NCBI RefSeq assembly: GCF_003633895.1
Contig: NZ_RBID01000002.1
Location: 1 to 64,000, forward strand
Length of the DNA: 64,000 nt
DNA from: Vogesella indigofera
Lineage (GTDB): Bacteria > Pseudomonadota > Gammaproteobacteria > Burkholderiales > Chromobacteriaceae
Direction of reading: 5' to 3'
In this document: positions 1 through 8,660 of the stretch, piece by piece
Layout of the letters: every line of letters starts with the position of its first letter
Numbering within the stretch: the stretch's first letter is position 1
The notes under the pieces: generated by a model
The model's database searches: none
What the model saw: the letters and a program-made list of their open reading frames with translations, nothing else
Told to the model about the DNA's origin: nothing
Made by a program: the position numbers and the translations under genes

Positions 1-128
1 CCGGATACCGCCAGCAGTGTTTGCGGCACGCTACCGCCAGCAGCGGGCCACCGAACTATCAAGCAGTACCACTACCATGCAAACCTAGGACTTCTTTCCT
101 TATCGCTGGTATGGCTGGCGGGGGCAGA

Positions 129-948
129 TCACAGCAGTTTGAAGCAATGCATCTTAGTTTCGACCAAGCTACGGCGATGGTAGCCACTCCAGCGCTTCCA
201 GATCGCCCTACCTCGTCGCTTAGTGGCCCGGAGAATCTCGTTCCAGGCCTGCACGCCCAGTGAGCTTCCTTTCCACGGCCGAGCATTCTTGCGCGTCGGG
301 ATTCACCCCATTGCACCCCCGCGCTGCAATCGCCTCATGACACGCCTTGGTATCAAAAGCACCATCGCCGCTCACGCAGGCTATCGGTTCATTGGACGGG
401 ATTTGCGCCAATAGCGAAGGCAACATTTGCGCATAGCTCTGGCGATTGTCCGTTACCTCAATAGCATGGATTTGCAGGGTTTCCGCGTCGATGCTCAGAT
501 GCACCTTGCGCCATTGCCGGCGATATTCCGCGCCGTGTTTCTTGGTTTTCCACTCAGCTTCGCCCAGCATTTTGATGCCCGTGTTATCGACCAGCAGATG
601 CAACGCGCCTGAACACTTTTGATAGGGAATGCTGACTTGCAGTGTTTGCTGACGCCGAGACAAGGTGCTGTAGTCCGGGACGCCCCAGCCCAGGCCCGCC
701 AGCTTGAGCAGGCTTTGAATGAAACCGATGGTCTGCCGCAACGCCAGCCCGAGCACATTCTTGATGGTCAAACAGAATTGAATGGCCGCATCGCTGTAGG
801 TCTGCGCTCGACCACGCTTCCCCCGCGGTTTTGCCTGCCATGCCATGTTTGTGTCCAGCCAGATGGACAAAGAGCCACGCAGGATCAGAGCTTGGTTGTA
901 GGCTTTCCAGTTGGTCGTTCGGTATTGTTTCGGAGCGGGCTTGGTTAT
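129..948 (-). pseudogene. IS5-family transposase, frameshifted
   Basis: Read on the minus strand from about 948, the protein shows the IS5 N-terminal region (YRTTNWKAYNQAL), the helical YSDAAIQFCLTIKNVLGLAL segment, the first catalytic Asp in LHLLVDNTGIK, and the second in VSGDGAFDTK. A frameshift near 300-315 follows AIAARG; the correct downstream sequence (IPTRKNARPWK, then YHRRSLVETKMHCFKLL with the catalytic Glu) continues in another frame and stops at 129-131, short of the normal C-terminus. The expected start codon is also missing (ATA where ATG is expected, with an in-frame TAA a few codons upstream). The gene is therefore not functional as it stands. Confidence 0.85.
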
Positions 949-979
949 GCAGCTAGCTTACCAAGCCTTGGCAAGCACG

Positions 980-997
980 GATTTGTGCAACAAAGCC
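980..997 (-). repeat. IS5-type terminal inverted repeat
   Basis: The complement of this stretch reads GGCTTTGTTGCACAAATC, matching the usual ends of IS5-group elements. It lies 32 bases upstream of the transposase reading frame and marks the rph-proximal boundary of the element. Confidence 0.75.
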
Positions 998-1032
998 TAT
1001 CCGCCGTGCCCACACACACGGCAGCATCAAGG

Positions 1033-1068
1033 CAAACAGGGTTGGCCGCATGCGGCCAACCCTGTTTG
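1033..1068. repeat. 36-base perfect palindrome built from two copies of the GGTTGGCCGCA motif
   Basis: Each 18-base arm reads CAAACAGGGTTGGCCGCA and its exact complement, with no spacer. It is an inverted pair of the window's recurring motif. It lies 46 bases beyond the stop of rph, so it could act as the rph terminator (T-rich flank only weakly developed). It is the only inverted pair not now at a convergent gene junction, but the IS element sits immediately beyond it, so the original neighbour may have been displaced. Confidence 0.85.
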
Positions 1069-1113
1069 TTTATGGCGCCATCGCAGCGGATGGCACGATC
1101 GCTTTCGCGCCGG

Positions 1114-1830
1114 TTACTTCGCCAGCGCCTCGCGCTGCAGCGCAACCAGCTCGGCGATGCCCTTTTCCGCCAGTTGCAGCAAGGCATCCATTTCCGCGCG
1201 GCTGAACGGTACCCCTTCCGCAGTGCCCTGCACCTCGACAAAGTGGCCGTCGCCGGTCATCACCACGTTCATGTCGGTTTCGCAGCCGGAGTCTTCCTCA
1301 TAGTCGAGATCCAGCAGCGGCACGCCGTCGACGATGCCGACCGAAATCGCCGCCACGTGCTGGCGCAGCGGGTTCTCGCTGAGCTTGCCGGCGGCCAGCA
1401 GGCCGTTGATGGCATCGGCCAGCGCGATGTAGGCACCGGTGATGCTGGCGGTGCGGGTGCCACCGTCGGCCTGGATCACGTCGCAGTCGATCTGGATCTG
1501 GCGTTCGCCAAGCTTGGTCAGGTCCACCACCGCGCGCAGGCTGCGCCCGATCAGGCGCTGGATTTCCTGGGTGCGGCCGGATTGCTTGCCGCTGGCGGCC
1601 TCGCGGCGCATGCGACTGTGGGTCGAACGCGGCAGCATGCCGTATTCGGCGGTGACCCAGCCCTGGCCCTTGCCCTTCAGGAAGCCGGGCACCGTCTCGT
1701 CGACGCTGGCGGTGCAGATCACCTTGGTGTCGCCAAACTCGATCAGTACCGATCCTTCGGCGTGGCGGGTGTAATTGCGGGTAATGCGGACGCTGCGCAG
1801 CGCGTCGGCAAGTCGTTGGGATGAACGCAT
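1114..1830 (-). CDS. rph: Ribonuclease PH
   Basis: Phosphorolytic 3'-5' exoribonuclease that trims the 3' ends of tRNA precursors using phosphate as the attacking group. The 238-residue protein has the full family length. Visible family blocks include [15 protein letters not shown], the phosphate-contacting [16 protein letters not shown], and the acidic metal-binding segment around [17 protein letters not shown]. The start codon follows a GAGAG ribosome-binding site. It is the last gene of a minus-strand group (kinase, phosphatase, rph), with 71 bases between the phosphatase stop and the rph start. Confidence 0.97.
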   Translation of the reverse strand: MRSSQRLADALRSVRITRNYTRHAEGSVLIEFGDTKVICTASVDETVPGFLKGKGQGWVTAEYGMLPRSTHSRMRREAASGKQSGRTQEIQRLIGRSLRAVVDLTKLGERQIQIDCDVIQADGGTRTASITGAYIALADAINGLLAAGKLSENPLRQHVAAISVGIVDGVPLLDLDYEEDSGCETDMNVVMTGDGHFVEVQGTAEGVPFSRAEMDALLQLAEKGIAELVALQREALAK

Positions 1831-1901
1831 GGCGCGGCTCTCGGGTAGGAATAACAGCGTGATTCTACCCGATCGCCCTGCCGCGCGCGGCGGCTTGCCG
1901 C

Positions 1902-2774
1902 TCAGTGCGGCTGCCGGGGCAGCAGTTCGGCGGCCAGTTCATGCTCCATCAGCAGGCCGGGGATCGCGTCATCGGGCAGGAAGCCGGTCAGCGTGCCGCT
2001 GTCGATGTAGCCGCTGCGGCCGTCCAGCGCCGCATCCGCCGGCAGCAGGGTGAACGCCACCGCCGACAGGTTGTCGCCGCGCTCGCCGCCGCGTTTTTCC
2101 GCCACCGTCATCAGCGCCGGCAGCACCGCCGGCGCCACCCGCCCGTGGAACACGCGCGCCAGCTCCGCGTCCGGCACCATGCTCCACAGCCCGTCACTGC
2201 ACAGCAGCACGCTGCTGCCGGCCTGCAGCGGCAGCGGATGGAGAACGCTGACTTCCGGCTCGCCCATCGCACCCAGGCAGTTGTAGATGCGGTTGCGCGC
2301 CGGGTGCACCGCGGCCTCGGCCTCGGTCAGCTGGCCGCTGTCGATCAGGCGCTGCACGTGGGAGTGGTCGCGGCTGCGAAAGCGCACCGCGCCCTGCTCC
2401 AGCAGATACAGCCGCGAATCGCCGGCGTAGGCGCAATACACGGAGTCGTCCTGCACGATGGCCACCACCACCGTGGTGCTGGGGATCTCGCGCAGGTGGT
2501 GGGCGATGGCGTGGTCGATGATGGCTTGGTGCGCCTCGCCCAGCGCCCAGCGCAGGAAGTCGCCCGGCTGCAGCAACCGCGGCGTGGCCTGGCAGCGGAA
2601 CTGCTGCACCAGCACCTCGGTGGCGATCCGTGCCGCCACTTCGCCGTCGATATGGCCGCCCATGCCGTCGGCCACCACCAGCAACACGCACTCGCTGGAA
2701 CAGGTCACCGCCAGCCGGTCTTCGTTATTGCCGCGTCCGCCGATGCGGGAATCGACTGCCAGCGCAAACTTCAT
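1902..2774 (-). CDS. PP2C-family serine/threonine protein phosphatase
   Basis: Metal-dependent phosphatase, predicted to reverse phosphorylation by the kinase encoded just upstream. The 290-residue protein has the family's motifs in order: RGNNED near the N-terminus, [21 protein letters not shown] and RGDNLSAVA; the Asp residues in these coordinate the two metal ions. There is no membrane segment. The start at 2774 was chosen because the family begins directly with the conserved strand, and this ATG overlaps the kinase stop as ATGA, implying translational coupling. Longer starts upstream lie within the kinase gene. Confidence 0.93.
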   Translation of the reverse strand: MKFALAVDSRIGGRGNNEDRLAVTCSSECVLLVVADGMGGHIDGEVAARIATEVLVQQFRCQATPRLLQPGDFLRWALGEAHQAIIDHAIAHHLREIPSTTVVVAIVQDDSVYCAYAGDSRLYLLEQGAVRFRSRDHSHVQRLIDSGQLTEAEAAVHPARNRIYNCLGAMGEPEVSVLHPLPLQAGSSVLLCSDGLWSMVPDAELARVFHGRVAPAVLPALMTVAEKRGGERGDNLSAVAFTLLPADAALDGRSGYIDSGTLTGFLPDDAIPGLLMEHELAAELLPRQPH

Positions 2775-3721
2775 CGTTTGCTCCCCGTCAGCCAGGCGCC
2801 GGCCTTCTGCCACAGCGAGCGCGGCGGCTGCGGCGTGACATAGTCATGGGCCAGCAGACTCTGCTGCATCTGCGCCAGGCTATCCGGCCGCCGCTGCGGC
2901 TCCAGCTGCAGGCAGGCATCGACCAGCGCCAGCAACTGCGGCGAATAGTGGCGTGCGAACAGCTTGCTGGCCGGTTGCAGCGTATCGCTGCGCAGGCGCT
3001 CGTCCGCCGACGGCAGGCGGCCACCGCCCAACATCGCGTACAGGCTGGCACCAAGGCCGTAGATATCGGTCCTCGGCCCGAGCTTGGCCTTGGCGTCGTA
3101 CTGTTCCGGTGCGGCATAGCCGGGGGTGAACATCGCGGTCAGCACCTGCCCCGGCCGCCGCAAGGCCTGGCGCGCGGCACCGAAATCGAGCAGCACCGGC
3201 GAGCCGTTGCGGCGCAGGTAGATGTTGGCCGGCTTGATGTCGAGATGCAGCAACTGCTGCTGGTGCACCTCGCGCAGGCCGCCGATCAGCTCGGCAAACA
3301 GCTTGCGCAGCCGCGCCTCCGGCAGGCGGCCGGCGGCCAGCGTCAGCTCCTTGCTCAGTGGCCGGCCCTCGGTGTACTCCATCACCATGTACACCGTGTT
3401 GTTGGCCCGGAAGAAGTTCACCACCCGCACGATATTGGGATGCTGGATGCCGGCCAGCACCCGCGCCTCCTCGAAGAAGCACTTCAGGCCGACGCGGAAC
3501 GCCTCGCGGTCCAGCTCGTCGATGATGGTGACCTCGCCGCCGGGCTGGCGGCTGGTCATGTCCAGCGGCAGGTATTCCTTGATCGCGAACTTGCGGTCGT
3601 AGTGATCCAGCGCCAGGTAGACCTGACTGAAACCGCCGGAGCTGAGCTCGCGGACGATGGTGTAGTCATCCAGCCGGAAGCCGGCGGGCAGTGCGCTTTG
3701 CTTGGATTGCGTCATGTGCAT
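2771..3721 (-). CDS. Serine/threonine protein kinase (Hanks type)
   Basis: Soluble eukaryotic-like kinase of 316 residues. Glycine-rich loop ELSSGGFSQVY at about 26-35, catalytic Lys48 in AIKEY, catalytic loop HLDIKPAN at 159-166, DFG at 179-181 and APE at 204-206. The catalytic loop has HLD instead of HRD, so activation-loop phosphorylation may not be needed (inference from non-RD kinases). No transmembrane or PASTA region follows the catalytic domain. Its stop overlaps the start of the PP2C gene. The start could also be the ATG at 3715. Confidence 0.92.
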   Translation of the reverse strand: MHMTQSKQSALPAGFRLDDYTIVRELSSGGFSQVYLALDHYDRKFAIKEYLPLDMTSRQPGGEVTIIDELDREAFRVGLKCFFEEARVLAGIQHPNIVRVVNFFRANNTVYMVMEYTEGRPLSKELTLAAGRLPEARLRKLFAELIGGLREVHQQQLLHLDIKPANIYLRRNGSPVLLDFGAARQALRRPGQVLTAMFTPGYAAPEQYDAKAKLGPRTDIYGLGASLYAMLGGGRLPSADERLRSDTLQPASKLFARHYSPQLLALVDACLQLEPQRRPDSLAQMQQSLLAHDYVTPQPPRSLWQKAGAWLTGSKR

Positions 3722-3730
3722 TGTTATAGT
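3702..3730 (+). promoter_or_regulatory. Predicted sigma-70 promoter for yicC
   Basis: TTGGAT at 3702-3707, a 17-base spacer and TATAGT at 3725-3730, preceded by TG for an extended -10 (TGTTATAGT). It overlaps the start of the divergent kinase gene, so yicC and kinase transcription may interfere. Predicted from sequence only. Confidence 0.55.
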
Positions 3731-3803
3731 GTAGCGGCCCCTGAATCGGAACCCTAGCTATTCGGGGCATGTCTTCCTGAAAACCATGACAGCCGGAGCT
3801 CCC

Positions 3804-4670
3804 ATGATCCTGAGTATGACAGGCTTTGCCTCCGCCACCCGCGACTTCCCGGGCGGCCTATTATCCATTGAACTGCGCGCGGTGAACCACCGCTACCTCG
3901 ATGTGCAGATGCGGCTGCCGGAAGAGCTGCGCGTGATCGAGGCGCAAATGCGCGAGCTGATCGCCGGCCGCGTCACCCGCGGCAAGGTGGAATGCCGCGT
4001 CGGCATCAGCCAGAACGACAACGACAACCAGCAGCTGGAACTGAACCCGGACATGGTGCAGCGCCTGCTGGCGATCAGCAACCAGGTCAAGGCCATCGCG
4101 CCGCAAATGCGCGAGCTGGGCATGGGCGAGCTGTTGCGCTGGCCGGGGGTGCTGAAATCCAATCCGCTGCCGCCGGAAGTGCTGCAACAGCTGTGCCTCG
4201 ACGGCCTGAAGGTGGTGCTGGAAGACTTCCGCGCCACCCGCGGCCGCGAAGGTGAAAAACTGGCGCAGGTGCTGCGCGACCGGCTGGAGTCGATGGCGCA
4301 GATCATCAGCGACATCAAGCCGCGCCTGCCGCTGATCCTGGACGCCTATCGTGCCAAGCTGTCGGCACGGCTGCAGGAGGCGCTGGGCAATGTCGACGAC
4401 GACCGCATCAAGCAGGAATTCGCGCTGTTTGCGCAGAAGATCGACGTCGACGAGGAGCTGGAGCGCCTGAGCACCCACCTCAGCGAGATCCGCCGCATCC
4501 TGAAGACCGGCGGCCAGGTCGGCAAGCGGCTGGACTTCCTGATGCAGGAGCTCAACCGCGAAGCCAACACCCTCGGCTCCAAGTCGGTCGCCACTGAAAC
4601 CACGCAGGCCTCGGTGGAGCTGAAGGTACTGATCGAGCAGATGCGCGAGCAGATCCAGAACGTCGAGTAA
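3804..4670 (+). CDS. yicC: YicC family endoribonuclease
   Basis: Conserved YicC/YloC protein of 288 residues; members of this family act as endoribonucleases. The N-terminal signature SMTGFA and the C-terminal block LNREANTLGSKS are both intact. The ATG at 3804 is preferred over the one at 3786 because the protein family begins MI-x-SMTGFA and a GGAG sits at the right distance. The gene is transcribed alone, diverging from the kinase operon, and ends at a strong motif-based terminator. In many bacteria gmk follows yicC; here it does not. Confidence 0.95.
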   Translation: MILSMTGFASATRDFPGGLLSIELRAVNHRYLDVQMRLPEELRVIEAQMRELIAGRVTRGKVECRVGISQNDNDNQQLELNPDMVQRLLAISNQVKAIAPQMRELGMGELLRWPGVLKSNPLPPEVLQQLCLDGLKVVLEDFRATRGREGEKLAQVLRDRLESMAQIISDIKPRLPLILDAYRAKLSARLQEALGNVDDDRIKQEFALFAQKIDVDEELERLSTHLSEIRRILKTGGQVGKRLDFLMQELNREANTLGSKSVATETTQASVELKVLIEQMREQIQNVE

Positions 4671-4696
4671 ACGTTAACCACTGAAACGCTGACGTC

Positions 4697-4736
4697 ATTG
4701 CGGCCAACCTTGCAGCAAGGTTGGCCGCAATTTTTT
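4697..4736 (+). terminator. Intrinsic terminator made of an inverted motif pair, after yicC
   Basis: Arms 4697-4713 and 4715-4731 (ATTGCGGCCAACCTTGC and its complement) form a 17-base-pair stem, followed by six T. It consists of one copy of the recurring motif in each orientation and lies at the convergent junction of yicC and the reductase gene. Confidence 0.9.
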
Positions 4737-4744
4737 AGCGCGGC

Positions 4745-5617
4745 TCAGTCGTTGTCCTGCCAGATCAGCCGTGCGATGGCGGAGGAATCCAGCTCGCCCT
4801 CGCCATTGGCCACCAGCTGGTCGATCAGGCCGGCAACACGCGCGGCCTCTGGCAGCTTGATGCCCAGCGACGCCGCGGTGTCCAGCACGATGCCCATGTC
4901 CTTCTGGTGCAGCTTGGCCTTGAAGCCCGGCGCGTAGTTGTCGTCGATCATGCGCTGACCGTGCACGTCCAGCACCCGGCTGCTGGCAAAGCCGCCCAGC
5001 AGCGCCTCGCGCACCGGCGCCGGGTCTACACCGCAAGCCTTGGCCAGCTTCATCACTTCCGCCACCGCCGCCACGCCGACGCCGACTGCGATCTGGTTGC
5101 AGGCCTTGGCCACCTGCCCGGCCCCGCTGTCGCCGATATGGGTGATGGTCTTGCCCATCGCCTGCAGTACCGGCCGCGCGGTGGCCAGCGCCGTCGCCTT
5201 GCCGCCGACCATGATGGTCAGCGTGCCGTTGATGGCGCCGACTTCACCACCGGACACCGGACAATCGAGGAAGTCGATGCCGCTGGCAGCCAGTTTGGCG
5301 GCGATCTCGCGCGCGCCGATCGGGGAAATGGTGCTCATGTCGACACACACCAGCCCCGGCCGCGCACCGTGCACCACGCCGTTCTCGCCCAGCAGCACGG
5401 CCTCGACGTCGGCGGTATCGGAGACATTGGTCACCAGCACCTCGACGTTGGCCGCCAGCGCCTGCGGGCAGTCCGCCCAATGGGCGCCCTGCGCCAGCAG
5501 CGGTTCGGCGCTCTCGCGCCGCCGAGCCCAGACCCAGACTTCATGTCCGGCCTTGAGCAGGTTTTCCACGCACGGGCGCCCCATGATCCCCAGACCGATA
5601 TACGCAACTTTCATCAT
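4745..5617 (-). CDS. NAD(P)-dependent beta-hydroxyacid dehydrogenase (GarR/3-hydroxyisobutyrate dehydrogenase family)
   Basis: Predicted reductase of short-chain beta-hydroxy acids (tartronate semialdehyde reductase or relative; exact substrate not determinable). The 290-residue protein has the Rossmann GLGIMG at 8-13, the substrate-binding DFLDCPVSGG at 115-124, and the catalytic Lys171 in GQVAKACNQ. Start preceded by AGGA. It is 39 bases downstream of the flagellar FlhB-like gene in the same direction, but has no evident flagellar role; it may be cotranscribed by position alone. Confidence 0.88.
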   Translation of the reverse strand: MMKVAYIGLGIMGRPCVENLLKAGHEVWVWARRRESAEPLLAQGAHWADCPQALAANVEVLVTNVSDTADVEAVLLGENGVVHGARPGLVCVDMSTISPIGAREIAAKLAASGIDFLDCPVSGGEVGAINGTLTIMVGGKATALATARPVLQAMGKTITHIGDSGAGQVAKACNQIAVGVGVAAVAEVMKLAKACGVDPAPVREALLGGFASSRVLDVHGQRMIDDNYAPGFKAKLHQKDMGIVLDTAASLGIKLPEAARVAGLIDQLVANGEGELDSSAIARLIWQDND

Positions 5618-5656
5618 GTTCCTAAGCAGAAAAATGCAAGCCGGCCACTCGCCGAC

Positions 5657-5977
5657 TCAGGATGGAGGCGGCTGGCGCTGTGCCAGCCACTGTTCGAAAT
5701 TCATGTCCTTGCCGGTAGCCTGGTGTTCGAGGAAATACAGGAAGGCGAGGATCTCGGCGACCGCACGATACAGCTCCGGCGGGATGTGATTGTCCATGTC
5801 CACCTGCATCAGCAGGTTGACCAGCTCCGGCGAGTCGTGCACGAAGACGCCGGCTTCCTTCGCCTGCTCGATGATGCGCTCGGCCATGCGGCCATAGCCC
5901 TTGGCCACCACTTTTGGCGCCGCGCTGTCCTCGCTGTAGCGCAGCGCGACCGCCGAACGGCGATGCTCAGGCTTCAT
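5657..5977 (-). CDS. FlhB C-terminal-domain homologue (EscU/YscU/HrcU family, stand-alone)
   Basis: A 106-residue protein matching only the cytoplasmic domain of the flagellar export switch FlhB. It opens with RRSAVALRY, the segment which in FlhB directly follows the self-cleaving NPTH motif, and continues KVVAKGYG, so it resembles the product of FlhB cleavage made as a separate gene; the NPTH itself is absent. The rest (HIPPELYRAVAEILAFLYFLE) matches the family. The ATG at 5977 overlaps the end of fliK by 11 bases, implying coupled synthesis with the hook-length/export-switch partner. No membrane segments. Confidence 0.9.
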   Translation of the reverse strand: MKPEHRRSAVALRYSEDSAAPKVVAKGYGRMAERIIEQAKEAGVFVHDSPELVNLLMQVDMDNHIPPELYRAVAEILAFLYFLEHQATGKDMNFEQWLAQRQPPPS

Positions 5978-7265
5978 CGCCGGCCTCGTGCTTGACCAGC
6001 AGGCTGGCCAGCGCCAGACCGGCGCCTTCCAGTGCCGAGCCAAGACGGCTGCGATACTGCTCGATCAGCTGTGCGGTCTGCCCATCATCGGCATCGAACA
6101 CCACCTGCACCTGCTTGCCCACCATGCGCAGCCGCGCCCCGACGCCGCCCAGTGCCGGCAGCTCCAGATTCAGCCGCGTTTGCCACACCGGCAGCTCCAG
6201 CTCGCCATCCGCTTCGCGCTCGGCGACTTCCTCGCGCTGGATTTCCCAGTCCACCGCCTGTCCCGGCCATGCCTGCCCCTGGAACACCAGCACTTTCTGC
6301 TCGTGCACCTCCAGCTGCTTCTGCACCAGCTGCCCCAGTTCCGGCGACAGCCCGGCCCGACCCTCGTGCAGCAGCTTGGCCTGCGGCTCCAGCTTCAGCT
6401 CTTCCAGCGAAAGGCGGCCATCGACCCACGCCCGCTGGTGCGACTCGTAAAAGACGCCGCTTTTTTCCACCGACTGCCGCAGCTGCTCGCCGGCACCCGG
6501 CGCCGCCGGATCGGACAGCAGGGTCAGGCTGCCGCGCGCCGCCGACTGCGTTGCCGCATCCAGCAAGCCGTTCAGGTAGCGCCCGCCCGAGGTAAAGGCC
6601 ACCGGCACCGATTTTTCGTCCGGCAGCGCATTCAGACGCAGCAGGTCGAACTGCAACAGTGGCGAGCTCGCCCCCACCCGCAACAGCATCGGCTCCTTGG
6701 TCAGCAGACCGTCCGCCGGCGCCTTCAGGTTGAATACCGCATTCTTGATCAGCACCATCGCACTGCCGTCCGCCAGGCGCTCTGCCAGCCGGCCGGTGAC
6801 CACCTCGCCACGGGCGAGATCGGGCAGCCGCCCCGGCTGGGACAGGGTCTGCAACGCGGTGCTGTTGTCGTCCTGCAGTGCCGCCGAAACCGCCCGCGCC
6901 AGCTCGCTGCTGCGCAGCGCCGTCGCCGGGTCCTGCAGCACGTCCAGCAGATTGAACGACAGCGGCGGCCCGGCGGTCACGCGCAGCGACAGCGCATTGC
7001 CATCGGCGGTCATGCCCTTGGGCAGGCTTAGCACGAAGGCCTCGCCCTTGATGGAGGCGGCCAGCTTGCCATCTGGCAGGCGTTCGGTGATGTGGGCGGT
7101 GACGGTCTCGCCGGACTGCAATGCCGGCAAGCGCGCGGGCGACGAGGCAACCTCGACCGGGCTGCGCGACGTCTCGCGACCGGGACGATTGGCAACAATC
7201 GTCGACGCTTCGGCCGCGCCGGTCGACTGTTTGCCCGGCGCAAGAATCGGGGGCAGGGAAATCAT
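5967..7265 (-). CDS. fliK: FliK-like flagellar hook-length control protein
   Basis: Predicted ruler/export-switch protein that acts with FlhB to end hook-subunit secretion. The 432-residue protein has a low-complexity N-terminus and a C-terminal region (about 330-425: VWQTRLNLELPALGGVGARL followed by a helical end) typical of the Flg_hook domain. It starts in an ATGA overlap with the DUF2802 gene and overlaps the FlhB-domain gene at its other end. It could be a second FliK paralogue, since the main fliK usually lies with fliJ/fliL, which are not in this window. Confidence 0.8.
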   Translation of the reverse strand: MISLPPILAPGKQSTGAAEASTIVANRPGRETSRSPVEVASSPARLPALQSGETVTAHITERLPDGKLAASIKGEAFVLSLPKGMTADGNALSLRVTAGPPLSFNLLDVLQDPATALRSSELARAVSAALQDDNSTALQTLSQPGRLPDLARGEVVTGRLAERLADGSAMVLIKNAVFNLKAPADGLLTKEPMLLRVGASSPLLQFDLLRLNALPDEKSVPVAFTSGGRYLNGLLDAATQSAARGSLTLLSDPAAPGAGEQLRQSVEKSGVFYESHQRAWVDGRLSLEELKLEPQAKLLHEGRAGLSPELGQLVQKQLEVHEQKVLVFQGQAWPGQAVDWEIQREEVAEREADGELELPVWQTRLNLELPALGGVGARLRMVGKQVQVVFDADDGQTAQLIEQYRSRLGSALEGAGLALASLLVKHEAGDEA

Positions 7266-7639
7266 GGAGTGGGACTATTGCGGTACAGCGACAGGATCAG
7301 CTCGGCCTCGCTACGGGAAATGCCGCAGCGCTCGGCAACATCGGCACTGCCCAGGCCGCGCTTGAACATTTCCACCGCCTGATTGTAGGGGCTGATGCCC
7401 TCGCTGCTGGCGGCCGGCAACTGCTGGCGCGGCTCGTGTTCGACCACTTTCTGCTGTGCCATCAGCGCAATGTCCTGGATATTGCGCTGTGCGGCCGCCA
7501 GCTGCTTCTGCAGCTGCTCATGGCTGACCGCCTCGACCGCGCGCTCGGACTCAATGCGCAACAGCCGTTGCCACAGATAGAAGACTGCGACGGCCTGCGC
7601 GATCATCAGGCCAATCAGCAACACCAGATAAATGGTCAT
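7262..7639 (-). CDS. DUF2802 family membrane-anchored protein
   Basis: A 125-residue protein of a family usually found among flagellar genes, function unknown. One N-terminal membrane helix (about residues 3-19, IYLVLLIGLMIAQAVAVFY) is followed by a coiled-coil-like stretch and a C-terminal helix-turn-helix-like segment (DVAERCGISRSEAELI). The ATG at 7639 was chosen over the GTG at 7645 because GGAG is then eight bases upstream. Its stop overlaps the fliK start. Confidence 0.85.
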   Translation of the reverse strand: MTIYLVLLIGLMIAQAVAVFYLWQRLLRIESERAVEAVSHEQLQKQLAAAQRNIQDIALMAQQKVVEHEPRQQLPAASSEGISPYNQAVEMFKRGLGSADVAERCGISRSEAELILSLYRNSPTP

Positions 7640-7881
7640 GATCACGACTCCGGTAACACGGACACCACCTCGGCTCAGGCGAAGGTGGCCGTCCTGATGC
7701 GCTTTGACGCAGGCAGAGCAACGAGCGGCAGCGATGCCGACTCGCCGCGGGCCATCCCGACAACACGGTGCGGCACGGCAACACTGCTTTTACTATGGCA
7801 CGCAATCGGCAGGATAACAGCGTCGTTTGCAGGTTGGCCGCAATGGCAAAAGCCCCGCTCCACACCGAAAAACAGTGCCGG

Positions 7882-8202
7882 CTAGAGGCTGTCTTTATAG
7901 GTAGAAAGCAGGTTTTGCCGCGTCTTCAGCAGCGCCAGTTCCGGCTGTAACTGGCCTTTGCTGGCAGTGACCTGCTGAGTCAGGGCTTGCAGCAAACGCT
8001 GCGCGCCGAGCAGCTCGGCCAATACCCCGTCACGAGCGGCGGCAGAAAGCGCCGACAATGGCGACAGCGTCGCCTGTGCCGCCACCAGTTGCTCGGCCAG
8101 CACGACCGCCCGCTCCCAGTCCAGGGCCTCGACCGCAGCTGACAGCTCTTGCGCCAGTGACAGCCAGGCGCGCCAGTCTTCCGCCAGCTCAGGCTGCGCC
8201 AT
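7882..8202 (-). CDS. fliT: FliT-like flagellar chaperone
   Basis: A small (106 residues) all-helical protein without cysteine or membrane segment. Assignment as the FliD chaperone FliT rests on size, composition and its place directly after fliS, not on a clear sequence motif. The start at 8202 (MAQPELAEDW) overlaps the fliS end by 14 bases, which supports coupling to fliS; longer starts lie deep in fliS. The 242 bases between its stop and the DUF2802 start hold one copy of the AGGTTGGCCGCAA motif (7831-7843) and no other gene that I can see. Confidence 0.7.
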   Translation of the reverse strand: MAQPELAEDWRAWLSLAQELSAAVEALDWERAVVLAEQLVAAQATLSPLSALSAAARDGVLAELLGAQRLLQALTQQVTASKGQLQPELALLKTRQNLLSTYKDSL

Positions 8203-8632
8203 AGACTTTTCCTGCGTCACCCGGCGCACTGCCCTGCGCGTTGGCCGGCACCCCGATCTGTACCCAGGCATCGCGGATTTCATTCAACAGTGCACACACC
8301 TGGTCCAGCAACGCGGGATCGTTGCTGATGTTGGCCTGAAACAACTGGCGGGTGCAGTATTCGTAGAGCTGGTCAAGGTTGCTGGCAATGTCGCCGCCTT
8401 TTTCGTGATCGAGCGCCAGGCGCAGCCCCTCGTCCACGATCGAGATCGCCTTGCCGATCAGCATACCCTTGTCCGCAACCTGCCCGGCTTCCATCGCGAT
8501 CTTTGCGCGCCGGATCGCCTGCAGTGCACCATCCAGCAACATGAGCACCAGTTTATGAGGGGTCGCTACCAATACCTCGGTCTCAAGTGCGGAGCGACCG
8601 TAAGCGGCCTGCATATGCCTAGAAAGTGCCAT
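8189..8632 (-). CDS. fliS: Flagellar export chaperone FliS
   Basis: Binds the C-terminus of newly made flagellin and keeps it unpolymerised until export. The 147-residue protein has the typical FliS opening with YGRSALETEVLVATPHKLVLMLLDGA and a helical core. Preceded by AAGG and 28 bases downstream of fliD, followed by the overlapping fliT gene: the standard fliD-fliS-fliT order. Confidence 0.95.
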   Translation of the reverse strand: MALSRHMQAAYGRSALETEVLVATPHKLVLMLLDGALQAIRRAKIAMEAGQVADKGMLIGKAISIVDEGLRLALDHEKGGDIASNLDQLYEYCTRQLFQANISNDPALLDQVCALLNEIRDAWVQIGVPANAQGSAPGDAGKVYGAA

Positions 8633-8660
8633 GATGAAGCCTTAATCGATGTTATCCAGT

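Larger units (their letters stand above)
1..997 (-). mobile_element. Decayed IS5-family insertion sequence, one end visible
   Basis: The region encodes the remains of an IS5-type DDE transposase and ends at 980-997 in a sequence whose complement begins GGCTTTGTTGCACAAA, the terminal inverted repeat typical of the IS5 group. The opposite end is not clearly recognisable within the window; bases 1-128 lie past the premature stop of the transposase and give no convincing match to it. I could not identify a target duplication. The element sits 3' of rph, just outside the 36-base palindrome at 1033. Confidence 0.75.

Noticed and set aside
619-1824. Long plus-strand open frame (about 400 codons) over the IS element and rph
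   Set aside because: It is antisense to the transposase and to RNase PH; the protein is Arg/His/Ala-rich with no recognisable pattern, as expected from high GC.
7646-7881. Possible gene in the gap between the DUF2802 and fliT genes
   Set aside because: Short frames on both strands lack ribosome-binding sites and family features; only a motif copy is notable.
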